Below the pieces are notes generated by a model. The model saw only the letters and a list, made by a program, of their open reading frames with translations. It did not search any database and had not been told where the DNA came from. Below are positions 1-11,800 of a stretch of 64,000 nucleotides of DNA, in pieces (within the stretch, counting starts at the first letter, position 1; each line of letters opens with the position of its first letter). The stretch is taken from NCBI GenBank assembly GCA_001557505.1, contig LSAX01000008.1, positions 1,426,001-1,490,000 on the forward strand, written 5' to 3'. Made by a program: the position numbers and the translations under genes. The DNA is from Reticulascus tulasneorum (taxonomy: Eukaryota; Ascomycota; Sordariomycetes; Glomerellales; Reticulascaceae).

Positions 1-2
1 GG

Positions 3-224
3 CAGGGGGAGAAAACGATACAAGAGAAGACGGAAGAAGAGATTGTGATGGAGTACGTCAAGAAGCAAAGCGTCCTAGAACAGCATCACCAGGGCAAAGG
101 CAAGGGCCGTGCCACAGCGACAAGGGACATTGACGATGAAGACTTGCGGAAGGCATTAAAGCTAAGCATGCAAGGACACGAACCTGATGCAGAATATCAA
201 TATGGAGGTCCTTCAAGGACGTGA
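3..224 (+). CDS. 3' end of a UIM-containing protein (5' part outside window)
   Basis: This is the C-terminal end of a gene that begins before the window; the open frame runs from base 3 to the TGA at 222-224. The last 73 residues are charged. They contain an acidic stretch followed by DEDLRKALKLSM, which fits a ubiquitin-interacting motif (acidic residues, then Ala-x3-Ser with hydrophobic spacing). The preceding EEEIVMEYVKKQS segment resembles the coiled end of fungal UIM proteins of unknown role. UIMs bind mono- or polyubiquitin; which pathway this protein serves cannot be said from the fragment. No start codon or intron is visible. Confidence 0.6.
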   Translation, partial: QGEKTIQEKTEEEIVMEYVKKQSVLEQHHQGKGKGRATATRDIDDEDLRKALKLSMQGHEPDAEYQYGGPSRT

Positions 225-1612
225 TCAATCTTGTTTCCCTTTGAATAAATGAGGTCCAGATATCCAGACTATGGCAACTAAAACCTCCCTGAGTCGGCGG
301 CCTGTCTCTCGATCGCCTGTTCTGGGTTCGTTTTTTTTTTTATACATTAAGCGTATGAAATCTACGCCCATCAGCAAGTGTCATGACTATATCAGGACAG
401 TTTCCCTTCTGCGTTGTGGGAATAGTGCTCGTGTCATCATCTGTCACGCTCTCAACCGAGCAATCCTTGCTCCTCATTAAATCCAGACAGGACAATTAGA
501 TAGCCGGCGGTCCTGTTTATCAGCGGGAAAACCAGTCTGCTCTTAGACTATCTTAGTCCGGTATTGAACTCGCTTGGATTAGTTCCTAAGTGCTTTTGAA
601 ATCTCACACCAGCTACTGTGAAGTTGCGCCTGTAGGCCAAGGAAAATCTGAGTTCCATGAATGACATTATAGAATGCCAACAATCACCTTTGCCCATAGA
701 GTGCGCACTTGCAGTCGGGGTAGATGACCCGATAGTGTCAAATCATTACTATTACCTAAGAGTCTTTTCCTTCCGTCCGTCCATTCATCTATCCATTTGC
801 CCATGCAAAGTATCCCGTTCCAACTGGAACATTTTATCTCAATTCCAACTGCAACCCTTCGGCATCCAGCCACTTGATCGGCAGTGCGAGCCTAATCAGG
901 AAGGTTCAGGGACCCTCAATCGCCATGATCCGCGGAGCCGAGGCGCTAAATAGGCAATCTCAGGCCTGACGTGCAGCGGCCTTACAGGGGTCTCAGGGCA
1001 GGCTGCGCGGAGACGATAAGATAACGTGCAGCTATCTGCTCCTCCTACTGGTTCTGGCCGCTTGTTTCACCAACGCCCTGTAATTTCTAGCTCATAACCC
1101 TTGGGTCTGAGACGGAAACCCCCGAACCACTCATGGGCATTCGACACTAATAAACACTGAGATTAGGGAGCGGCGATCTAGGGTCGCATCCACGAATGAG
1201 ACCCTCCGTCGCCTAACCCGCTTAGGATACCGATGTCCGCGATATTCCACTGCCGAACGACGCGTCGGCAGGTTCCTGGAGGGTAGGAGCGACGTTTAAA
1301 TCATGGGTCGGCGCTGAATCGTGGGGTGGGCTGACACATCTACTGGCTGTCCTGCTCAGGAACGAGGCAGTCTAGTCCTATTACCGCTGCAGCTAAGAAC
1401 GCAGCTTTGATGCACCGTGGTGATACTTGACCACTGGAAGACGGTTTCCCAGATCGAGAGAGGTGCATCTGAATCAATAGGTAGAAGGGAGTTGTCTCAT
1501 TGACGGCCGGGCGGGCGAGCGAGCTTATAACAAGACCCAGTCGCCCACATCTTGTCCCGTATCATCATCGCACACCAGGGAACCCAGCAGCTGAAATCGC
1601 CAAATCGTCATC
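225..1612. other. Gene-free stretch between the UIM gene and the HNH nuclease gene
   Basis: No coding region is supported. A T-run near 331-340 is the only low-complexity feature. Small open frames at 271-480 and 657-953 have no recognisable composition. The right end is presumably the promoter and leader of the downstream secreted nuclease gene. Confidence 0.5.
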
Positions 1613-2420
1613 ATGAAGGCCTCAACCATTCTGTCGTTCCTCCTTACCGGGGCTGGGGTCATCGCTGTCCCAGTCCCCGATTCGGTCAAGGAACGGGCTC
1701 CTCTGCCTATGCCTTCGCCGGTACTACCTGGCCTCTGCTCCTTTTGACAGCGGGATATCGCTAACTTGGATGTGAAGCCTGGGATACCCTCCGCAGCCAC
1801 CGCCAAGACACTCCTCGCGGGCTTAACCGTCAAGGCTTCTGGGTCGGGAACCGGCTACAGCCGCGATCTGTTCCCTCACTGGCACACCGTCTCTGGTGCT
1901 TGCAATACCAGGTGAGCATTTCTCTCCAGTGTCTAACCACCCGGTCGTCTCACAGCCAACAGAGAGACTGTTCTTAAGCGCGATGGCACCAGCGTGGTGA
2001 CCGACTCGGCTTGCGCTTCGACCTCTGGTAGATGGGCAAGTCCCTACGACGGCGCTGTCTGGACGGCCGCCTCCGACGTTGACATTGACCACATGATCCC
2101 ATTGAAGAACGCGTGGATTGTAAGCTGCCTCTTCCCTCTCCCCATGCAGTCGCTGACACTTTAAAAAGTCCGGTGCCTCCTCCTGGACAACGGCCAAGCG
2201 CGAGCTGTTTGCCAATGATCTCACCCGTCCCCAGCTGTGGGCTGTGACGGACAACGTCAACTCTGCAAAGAGCGACCAGAGTCCTGACGCATGGAAGCCG
2301 CCGTTGGCGAGCTTCTATTGCGTGTATGCGCGAAGCTGGGTGCAAGTGAAGAGCTACTGGGCATTGAGCATTACGTCTGCCGAGAAGACGGCGCTTACAT
2401 CCATGCTGAATACTTGCTAG
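1613..2420 (+). pseudogene. Secreted HNH (DUF1524/GmrSD C-terminal-like) nuclease with an in-frame TGA at codon 45
   Basis: The product is a small secreted nuclease of the fungal DUF1524 family. The start at 1613 gives a signal peptide (MKASTILSFLLTGAGVIAV) and a Pro-rich propeptide. The core has the HNH-like motif DVDIDHMIPLKNAW, then SGASSWTTAKRELFAND and TDNVNSAKSDQ, ending NTC at 2420. Exons are 1613-1911, 1963-2119 and 2169-2420. Codon 45 is TGA (1745-1747), and the same frame continues with the conserved domain directly after it, so the reading frame is broken but not shifted. The second intron needs an AAG acceptor at 2168. I infer a recent nonsense mutation (CGA to TGA would restore Arg in a typical Arg-Gln context), a sequencing error, or a very small unusual intron spanning the stop. 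The nuclease domain itself looks intact. Confidence 0.7.
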
Positions 2421-3188
2421 ACTGCAGGGCATGCTTGCCATAGACTAAATGGCACGTGGCATTAGTTAGAGGCCCCGTACTTTAGAGTTTTATGCGGTTG
2501 CTCTCTTGGTGACAGAACCCCCCGTTGGTGTTGGGTCTTGGGAAGTGGCGCAGCATCTCGGGCTGATGAAACGTTTCTTTGCCCTAGGTGCCCAACAATT
2601 TACCTTCTAACAATAGTCTTTCCCCTATTTCCATGTGGTACAAGATCCGGCGGCAAAATCTCCCAGGCCGTCGTATGAATGTATGAAAGCGCAGCTGCTT
2701 TAATCGTAGGGCTCTTTGCGCCCGGTCAAATTCAATTTGCCCGAAATTTGACGATATTACCCCATTGGCTTCGTGTTCCATTGATCAGTTGCTCAGCCTG
2801 CGAGCCTCGGAGGCAGGATCGTGCGCTGTGCCGCCCGCGCACATCCAACTTCAGGCTACTAGCCCGTGTCCATTTCCACGTTGATGCGGATTGCAATCAC
2901 GAACACATCCCCCGCGTTCGCCCGCCAATTGAATTCGCCAGGGACCTGCGCGGCCGTATTCCGTGCCGCGTTGGACTCATTATTGAGTGCTCTCGCATCA
3001 TTCAGCCCTGCGGCGCGACCGTCCCTCTGGGAATGAGGGTTGGGTTGGTGAAAGACGTGTTGGTTGGTGCCTTGCCTTACGTAGATCTGTTTCCTACAAA
3101 TGTGGCACTTTTCCCGGGCTTTGGGTCCCTTGAGAAAGTGATCATCTCCATTCCCTACTGACGTCAAGGACACCAACGCTGTGTGACG

Positions 3189-4492
3189 ATGATGCGCTCT
3201 AGCCTCGAGGCGATTGCCTTGGTCTTGGCCATAACTGGCTCTGTGAAAGGCCAGACTAGCTCACTATGTAATCCCACCAGGGGCGATGGTATGATCTTTG
3301 CTTCCAGGGCACCAAACACATTACTAAACATCTCGTAGTGTGCCCTCCGAACCCAGCATTTGGCGGGTCGGCAGACTTCGACTTCGGGAAGGCTGGCAAG
3401 CTGGATGACCTCTCTTCATTCTGGAACGTCGATGATGGAGTAAAGTACGACGACAAACAGTTGAAGTTTGACGGATCGAAGGCTAGCATGATCATCTTTG
3501 ACGAGGCAGACGCGCCGACCATTACTTCAAAGCAGTACCTTTTCTTCGGCAAGGTCGAGGTGACTCTACAGGCTGCTCCGGGACGAGGGATTGTCACGAG
3601 CGTCGTCCTACAATCCGACACGCAGGATGAGATTGACTGGGTAAGTTCACATCACTACCAGAGCCATTCCCCACGGAGTAAATTGACACCTTGTGACGTT
3701 TAGGAATTCATCGGTTCAGACACAAACCACGTGCAAACCAACTATTACTCCAAGGGAATCAATGACTACACGCATGCCAAATATTTCGAAGTCTCATACG
3801 ACGTAACAAAGGAGTTACATACCTACACTTTCGAATGGACACCAGACGCCCTCATATTCTCGATCGATGGCAAGGTTCTCCGCACTGCCACCCCAGCCGA
3901 AGGTTCATATCCCCAGACACCAATGCAGCTCAAGCTCGGCACATGGGTAGGAGGCAAAGGCACGAGCCAGGGCACAATCGACTGGGCGGGCGGATTGGCG
4001 GAGTGGGACAAAGCTCCGTTCACGGGCCACTACAAGAGCATCAAGGTCACCGATTACGGTGGCGGACACACCGGAGCGAAGGAGTATGTGTACCAGGACT
4101 CGAGCGGGACTTGGGAGAGCATCAAAGTCGTAGGCGGTAAGGAGGCCGCGCTCCCCAGTGTTTCGCTCCCGGCTGAAACATCAAAGACGGTAACGGGAAA
4201 AGATGGTCCGTCGACTATTAGTAGCGCAGTGAGCGTGAGTAACCCTCCCTGTTTTTGTGATTGTGGTAGCGGTGACTGAGTTTTCAAGACTTCAACCAGT
4301 AAGGGTACCCAACTGACGTCCACGTCGTCGATATCTACCACCAGCTCAGCGACGTTGGGATCGACGACGACTACGACCTCGGCTCGCACCACGACAACCA
4401 GCACGAATGCGCCACCCGGGAGTGGCGCGTCAAAGATCTCGGCCGCTTTCTTCACGATGACTGTCGTTGCTGTGCTTGCGAGCATGCTATGA
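3189..4492 (+). CDS. GH16 Crh-type cell-wall transglycosylase (chitin-glucan crosslinking), GPI-anchored
   Basis: This is a Crh/Crf-family enzyme that cuts chitin and joins it to beta-glucan in the cell wall. Exons are 3189-3288, 3339-3640, 3704-4234 and 4289-4492, giving 378 residues. A signal peptide covers about residues 1-22, and CNPTRGDVCPPNPAFGG leads into the catalytic domain. The catalytic motif DEIDWE (about residues 130-135, nucleophile and acid/base Glu 131 and 135) is split by intron 2. The C-terminus is Ser/Thr-rich with a poly-Thr run, then SGASK and a hydrophobic tail, as expected for a GPI-anchored protein. Intron 3 has a GTGAGT donor but an AAG acceptor (4288); no other acceptor keeps the Ser/Thr-rich frame. 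The downstream neighbour is convergent. Confidence 0.9.
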
Positions 4493-5176
4493 TTTGAGAT
4501 ATGTGATACGGGTCATGTTCAGGGAACATAACACTGTTGGGTTCGCAGTTGCACGATGTTCGGTTGCAAAAAAGGGGTATTGAGGCTGATGGCACTCTAT
4601 CCTAGCATTTACCGGTCTTGTCAGAGAGAAACTAGGGGAGATTCTTTTCTTTCATTGTTCTTCGGGGGGCCGTTCTTACAGAAAACTTATAATTTGCAAG
4701 TATTGATGATATCTAAAGCTTACTCCTTATACATCGAAAGAACCTGTGACTAGCTTCATGAGAAGTGTGCTAACAACATTGAATCCCTTGCTTTGCATAA
4801 CTACCTCGACAGGTGACGCCAAAGCCAGTCTGTACACCTGGTCCAGTTCCTTGAGTATAATACAACTACATGAACATTATTTCCCAAACAGAAAACTTGA
4901 GTAGCGATGATTAACGAAAGCTGTCCCGTTTCATTCCGAGAAACTCATTTGCAATGGAGATTGACGGAAATTTTCTACCCGCTAGGACTCGACTTGGTTT
5001 ACTCCCCTTCCACCATCTCCCTTTCCCACTACATGATACTGCAATGCCTCGATGTTCTCTAAACTTACTTGTTCATCTTTCAATAAGGAATGGCGGTGAT
5101 TGAGCCGCGAATCTTGTGTCTTCCGCTCTTTGACTAGGTTGAGATTAAACGATCAGCAAAACTGCTCCATGGTTCT
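4493..5176. other. Convergent intergenic region
   Basis: This lies between the 3' ends of the GH16 gene and the membrane-protein gene. It is AT-rich and has no supported coding region; it probably holds both 3' untranslated regions. Confidence 0.5.
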
Positions 5177-6467
5177 TCAATAGAGAACATCATCGTTCGC
5201 GGGGAAGGGAGGGCGCATACATATCCACACACGAACCACTTCCTCGAAAACCGGCACCCAGGTCGCCAATGCTAGAAATTGTCCAAAGCTCCACTTTCCT
5301 TCATCGTCTGCCATGTCATTAGAATGAACACTCGCAGTCCGTTTCTGGAAGACAAAGAGACTGCAAATTGTTGCCCACATGGTGATGAAACATAACCAGC
5401 AGAATATATAACGGGATGGGAGCTTGGTGAGATTGCCAACCACTGCCACATCTCGGCCCTCTTTTCCCTTAATGTATCCTATTATGTGGGGTGTCATGAA
5501 GATTAGGAGACCGATACCTCCAAGAATAGGAACTGCGAGAAGTACTCTTCTGGCGCTGAGGTCTGCGACCTCATTAAAGCAGAACTGCTCAAATTTATCG
5601 GCCTCTTCCCATTGTTCTTCTGTAAAAATCGACTTGGGTTGTTTTTTGAAGGCCACGCTCACCTCCGCCAGAAGCAGAACCCAAATTAAAATGCTATAGA
5701 TTGCCGCCGAGAGCTTCCTTTTCTCCACTTCTATGCGAATGGGCAGGATAAGGTAGTACATTGAAGCCGAGAAGACCGAAACAAATGCAGAAACCCGAAT
5801 CGCGTACAGGCTATTGTCTTGCTGTGCAACAGCCAGGCTAGCGATAAGGATGGACAAGACGAGGATCGTGAGCCCGCTATGGAACTGACCGACGCTCGTA
5901 TAGAAGCCACTCCACATGACCTGCCATTTGGTCTTTTCCCTGTTTTTCTTCTCCTCGTGGAATTGGAGTGATCTGCGTGAAAACATGGAACAGGAAAACG
6001 AGAAGAAGTAGAGTGTTGTTAAAATAGCCGCAAGGACGTAGACGGAGGCCATCTGCCATGTTATTAGTGTTACTATTATCCTAAGAGCGAAGCGCCTCAC
6101 TCACCCCAACACCCATAATATCACCATTCCCCTTCCATTCAAGTGCATGACATAGTTGTTCCCGGCATTCCAACATGGGTTTCTCGAGAAGAAGCTTCCT
6201 GAGTCCCTGGGGAGCACAGTAATTGCCACAAGTAAACCACGTTATGACGTCGAGGTCATTTACCCCAGGTGGGCCGAACGATGTTGTGAAGTTGATGAGG
6301 CCTTGGATTCCGACATCATCTGATGTAATAAAATGACCAAGGAACTTTGCAGCCAGCTCGCAGTCTCTAGTCGAATCAAATTCCAGAGACTGTGTATTAA
6401 AGCACCATTGGCAGAAGTCCTCCTGGTGCGCCGAATCGCAGACTGGAACATACAGCGGCATCGGCAT
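5177..6467 (-). CDS. Multi-pass membrane protein with Cys-rich N-terminal part, unknown function
   Basis: Two exons, 6467-6105 and 6052-5177, join in phase 0 through a GTGAGT...CAG intron and encode 412 residues. The first 120 residues are hydrophilic and Cys-rich (CDSAHQEDFCQWC, FTCGNYC, ECREQLC), as in an extracellular or lumenal domain. About six hydrophobic segments follow, starting at MASVYVLAAILTTLYFF, with charged loops such as HEEKKNREKTKW between them. There is no clear signal peptide at the chosen start, so an upstream exon cannot be excluded. I do not recognise the family; it resembles lineage-specific fungal membrane proteins. The gene converges on the GH16 gene. Confidence 0.7.
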
Positions 6468-8844
6468 CTCGTCTGACGAATACCATCCGGTCCAAAATAT
6501 GTAGACTAGATCTTACACATAAAATGAAGACGGACGGAAGAAACGATTGTGCCTATTTCAGGCCATGAGTGCGGGTCGAAGACTTAAGTAGGCGGCATCA
6601 CTCACTGGCTTTGCTGACTCTCTAGTCATCTTGACCAGTTATGGTGATGGTACCTATCAACATCATTCCGAGTGTGAGAATAATTGCTTCTTTCCAGCTA
6701 TATTGGCTTGGGAGGCTTCTGGTTTTCTCTTTTAGTATTAAGCCACATCCAAATGAGAAAATAGTCCATGGATGCGCTGTTGCAAGTTTATGGGGCAGGC
6801 TGCAAGAAGTGAACGAGGCTGGCATTATTTGCACCACCAAACCAGCTCTATCCCTTGTGGCCATAATGTGGCTTACGGCATTAGTCTCCGCAAGCTGAAC
6901 AAAAGTGGTGTGATTCTGGAGCCCGACTTGGGTCTGAAATCAGCCTTTGATTGTGTTGGCGTTGTGGCGCTTTCAACTCATCAGCCCAAATTGAATCTGT
7001 GACGGCCGCCGAATATCCAATTCAGAAAACACGTAGTCATACAGTAGAGGTGTTTACGAAGTATAGTGTTTGGGCACGTTGTTCGAATTCAATATTGTCT
7101 ACTAATGTAGTAGACACCGCAAAGGGGCTTGTTATAAAGTCGGACCCTTGCTGGAGCATACCGTTGTATTGGCCTCGGACAGAAAGATGGCGCTCACAAT
7201 GTGTCCTGTGACTTGGTATGTTACTCTTTCGGTGATATGACAGTGTTAGTAAATATGCCGTCCTCACACAAAGTTTTACAAGTAAGGCATCGCAGGCTTT
7301 CAGCTAGCTCTCAATCTGATGGTCACTGCCTCAATTATTCCTTGGCTGGTCTGGTTGACTTCAAGTGCCACACAATGCTACATCATGAGTCGGTTTAGCT
7401 GACGCTGGAGAGGCATCAGATGCCCATCGCGCATAGTCTTGTTTCCGAAACCCCAATTGGCCCAAACTGCCCCTACTACGGCGCACATAATGCTGATCAG
7501 GCTGCGGTATCACTGACGATGATTTCCACGCAGCCACGCGTTCTGAAATGAGAGTATATTGAATCATTCACCATTCTTGTCACAGACCGTCTCTGTCCGT
7601 TACATCGAATGAACAATAAATATCGACCGAGCCTCAGGAGAAAGGTCATGGGGCAGCTTGGAGTGTTTTATCAACCATAATGGTGTCAAGCCTCCCAATA
7701 CCGCAAGAAGTTAAACATCGGACGTAAATCCTTCAAAGTAAACCTCGGTCCTTAAAGCGTTGTCAGGAACAAGGCAATACAATGCTAACCATCTTGAGTT
7801 GGCTGACGTTGTCAAATGATCCGTTCAGCGCCTCTCTCTCTTTCAATTACAATTGCCACTGCCAATCTGTGGGTTTAGTTAAGGATCAGTAGGCCATACA
7901 AAGTTTGAATGAGTTCCTGGCTTCAATTCGGCCAACTTCTAGTGCTAAGTTTGGTATGACAAGATTTTACGCGAACGAAGATCTGACGAAGAGCCGATGG
8001 CATGCCAGTGTAGGCCGCGCAGCAAATGCCGTAGGCCCCGAAGACTGTGGGAATTATATTGCACGTTTCAAGGAACAAAAAGTGTCGAGATAATGGCGAG
8101 ACATTGTCTACAGCGGCCGCTAGTTGATCAACTAGTTAGACGTTAGACTAGCTATCTTGTGTGACGTAGACGCTTCCCTCACCGACATAAAGAGGCTCAG
8201 CGAGTGAAACAAGTCACCACCGTGCCACCTGGTATTCAGTTTGTCTGGCCAATGTGCGGATTAAAGCGCCTCCATTGGTAGCAACTTGCCCGCATTTATC
8301 TGAAATTGGCCAAGCCCGATCGCATTCTTCTCTGATATCCTAAGGATATGCACATTGGAATGCTCGATCAACATCGATGACGCGAGAGGTCACCTGGATA
8401 TAGTGGTCACATGTATGAGCATCATGGCTCGAATTTCAGAAGCGTGAACAATTGCGGGAATGGTGACTCGGTGGCGTAGAGAAGACGTCCTGGTTTGGTA
8501 CACTAACTGCCAATGCATTGTCTGTTAGCCTGTCGTACGCCAGATTGGCACCAAACTATCAATTTAGCACGACGCCTCTTTAGTGTCAATTCGCTCGCAC
8601 CCCGCAATCGTGACAGACCGTATTTGGGACTGATGTCATTGATTCAGTGCCAACAGGGAAACAAACTGGCATTGCAATTGCGACGACTTCTGTGGTCTTA
8701 GGCATGTAGGATGGATTCTAATTGTATAATTGTCCTCTCAGGTCTCTAATCTGTCAGAACCGCTTCCAAAACTTAATCGACTTGCTCCAATATATTCTAA
8801 GCAGGACAGCACGATTATTCCCTGCCATCATATCATCATCGGTC
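6468..8844. other. 2.4 kb gene-free region
   Basis: Only short open frames without domain-like composition occur here. A minus-strand frame at 6622-6864 has hydrophobic stretches but no start context, intron or recognisable family. The right end probably contains the promoter of the repeat-protein gene. No transposon ends or tRNA were seen. Confidence 0.45.
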
Positions 8845-11800
8845 ATGGCTGGCATTGGCGCAAAGATTAAGGAGGCCCTGGGTGTAGGCGAGCACTCACC
8901 CTCCGCCGAGAGAGGCGAGGTTGACCATCGAACCCCCGGTTCATTTCCCACAGATGAGACTCCCGACGAGCCTTCTTCTAATGGGCACCAGCGAAACAAG
9001 TTGCACAAAAGAGGTGATCCACGAGGTCAGACAGACAATGACCCAAATCCCGACATCGCCGGGTATCAGCATGATACTCAGAGACCTGAAGGCGTAGGGA
9101 GCAACATCAACACCGTCGCAGATGACTCTCGGATTAACCCAGCCCAGGCGGAAACTTCGCCGCTGAAATCCAACACGGCTTCCGGCCCAGGCATTGGAGG
9201 AGTCGAAGAATCAGCTTACAGCGGCAACAGCGCCAACGAGAATGAGTCACAGGCAAAGGATTTCTCAAAACAATACACGGCTCCCGAGTCTAGCAAAGAC
9301 ACTACTCTTGGAGGTTCACATAGTGTGCAGCGAAACAATGATCTCCCAACCCAGGAGAGAGCTACAGACAGTCACAAAGAGACTGCCTTTGGAGGTATCG
9401 GTGATGTGCAGCAGCGGAGCCAGGACTATCCCTCGGCACCCGAGAAGACTACCGATACTCGCAACGAAACCACCACTGGAGATTTCCATGATGTGGACAG
9501 AGATAGACATAGCAGGGGAAATGATGGAAGTTCTGCAATCTTCGGCACTGCTGCCGCTGCCGCAGTCACCGCCGGAGGTGTTACCAGCCACAATCGTGAT
9601 GCTCCAGCCGATCCCACTCACACCAGCGGTGACACCAAGCATGCCTTAACCAGCGAAGAGAAGCCATACTGGGGAGACCTGCCGCGCGGTGCAGGTGTTT
9701 ACAACACGGTTATTGGACACGGGAGCCAGGGCGAGGATGCTCACCATTCCCACCCACTTGGTTCCTCTGGAACCGCAACTGAGGCGCATAGCCAAGACAC
9801 CACCCCTCGAGACAACCTCCCCCACGCGGCCGGCCATCACCCTACTTCCGAATCATCGAACACCCGTGACCAAGCTATTCCAACCAACCAGTCCCAAACT
9901 AGCCACAACGTGCAAGATCTGGCACAGCGACACCAGACTCAGGAGCCCAACACCGCTGATGCTAGTCACACAAACTCAGCAGAGCAAGATGGCGGACGCC
10001 ACAGCTTCCTTGACATTTTTCGCAAAGGCAAGGATAAAACTGATGACAGCACACAAATCACTCCTCGAGATAACCTCTCCCACGCGGCTGGCCATCATCC
10101 TACATCCGAATCCTCAAACACCCATGACCAAGCTATTCCAACCAACCAGTCCCAAACTAGCCACCATGCACCCGACCTGACACAGCGACACCAGACTCAA
10201 GAGCCCAACACCGCCGACGCCAGCCACACAAAGTCAGCAGAGAAAGATGGCGGACACCCCGGCATCCTTGGTGTTTTGCGCAGAGATAAGGATAAGACCG
10301 ATGACAGCACACAAGCCACCAAGGACACGGACGCGAGAGACGCCACGCATTCTGAGGCTGCCTTGCACCGTCATGAAGAGGAGAAGAGCCACAAGCATGA
10401 AAAGGAGCACACGCACACGAAGGAGAAGTCGAACGAGGGAGGACTGTTCCACCGAAACAAGGATGACGAGAAGCACACTCAGACCAAGGACAAGAACAGC
10501 GAAGGAGGACTCTTCCACCGACACAAGGACGAGAAGGAACCCCAGTCGACTGGGCATCATTCCGCAGCCACTGTCCCAGAACCTCAGCACCAGTATCAAA
10601 CCTCCTCAGCACAGCAGAGCGGTCACAACGAACCCCGCACGACCACAGAGAATACTGATAATATCTCTCGCAACAATGAGTCGAACTACGGTCCAGGTCT
10701 CACCGCTGCGGGCAGCGGGGCCGCTTTGGCTGCTGCTACCGCCGCCTACCAACGTCATGAGAAGAAAGATGACTACACGTCCCCGGCTTCGCGAGAACAG
10801 ACTTATGCCCCTGAAGCAGCTGGCACACGATCTCATCAGGTAGGCTCCACCAATGAACATGGCCTCAGCAGCCACGTTGGTCAGGAATCCACCCCAAGGG
10901 ATACCCAAAGTCACCAAACATCCCGCCCCGATGAATCAAGAGCCGTTCCGGGTCTCGCTGCCGGCGCCCTCGCGGGTGCCGGTGCGACTGCTGCGTCAGA
11001 GAGACGTGGCGAGCACGAGTCGACCTCGCATGCCGATCCTACGCATTCGCATGACAGGTCAAACCTGAGCGCATTTTCATCCTCCGCGGATCAGAGCCAC
11101 GCAACTCCCCAGCATCACTCTGGGATCACGACCAAGCACGACGAAGGCATCTACAACAAGCTGGCCGACGGAACTTCGTCCGGCATCGCAACTGGACATA
11201 AATCAAACGACGACTCTCAAGGCCATGGTCAGAATGACACTCAATACCTGTCCTCTTCGACCAAGCAACCTGAAGCCGAATCCGAGTCGTCCAACACCAA
11301 GCGAAACCTAGGTTTGGCAGGTGGTGCCGCTGGTCTGGGAGGTCTTGTAGCAAGCCAGAGACACGACAACCACGAATCAGACCGTAGCACTCACGACGTC
11401 ACCAGCCAGAGCGGAGCATACAACAAGTTGGACGACGGCACCACGTCCGGAATTGCAACTAGCCACGCAGCTCCTGCCCAATCCCATAACTATCAACAGG
11501 GACACACTGATTCCACACCCACCAGCCAACCAAAGACTTCTTCCAACACCATGCAAAACCTCGGCATGGCGATCGGCGGTTCAACTGCCGTAGGTGCCGG
11601 TAGCGGTCTTGCTGCCGCCCAGAAGCCCGATGACCACGACCAGGCCCTGAGCGCTCAGAGCGGAGCGCACACCAAATCGCATGAATCACCAGCTGGTTAC
11701 AAATCTACCACAGAGTCGTACAGCCCCAAGGGCGAGAACTTCACCCACTCCGAATCCACGGAAAAGCCCACCGACACGCTCCAAAATCTCGGAACGGCCA

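Noticed and set aside
1613..2420. TGA read as selenocysteine in the nuclease
   Set aside because: Filamentous ascomycetes are not known to use selenocysteine, and no hairpin element was looked for with tools.
6622..6864. Hydrophobic 80-codon minus-strand frame
   Set aside because: No family resemblance, no continuation by splicing found.
9194..10843. Long frames in other phases inside the repeat-protein gene
   Set aside because: They arise from the repetitive coding sequence of the real frame and have no domain-like content.
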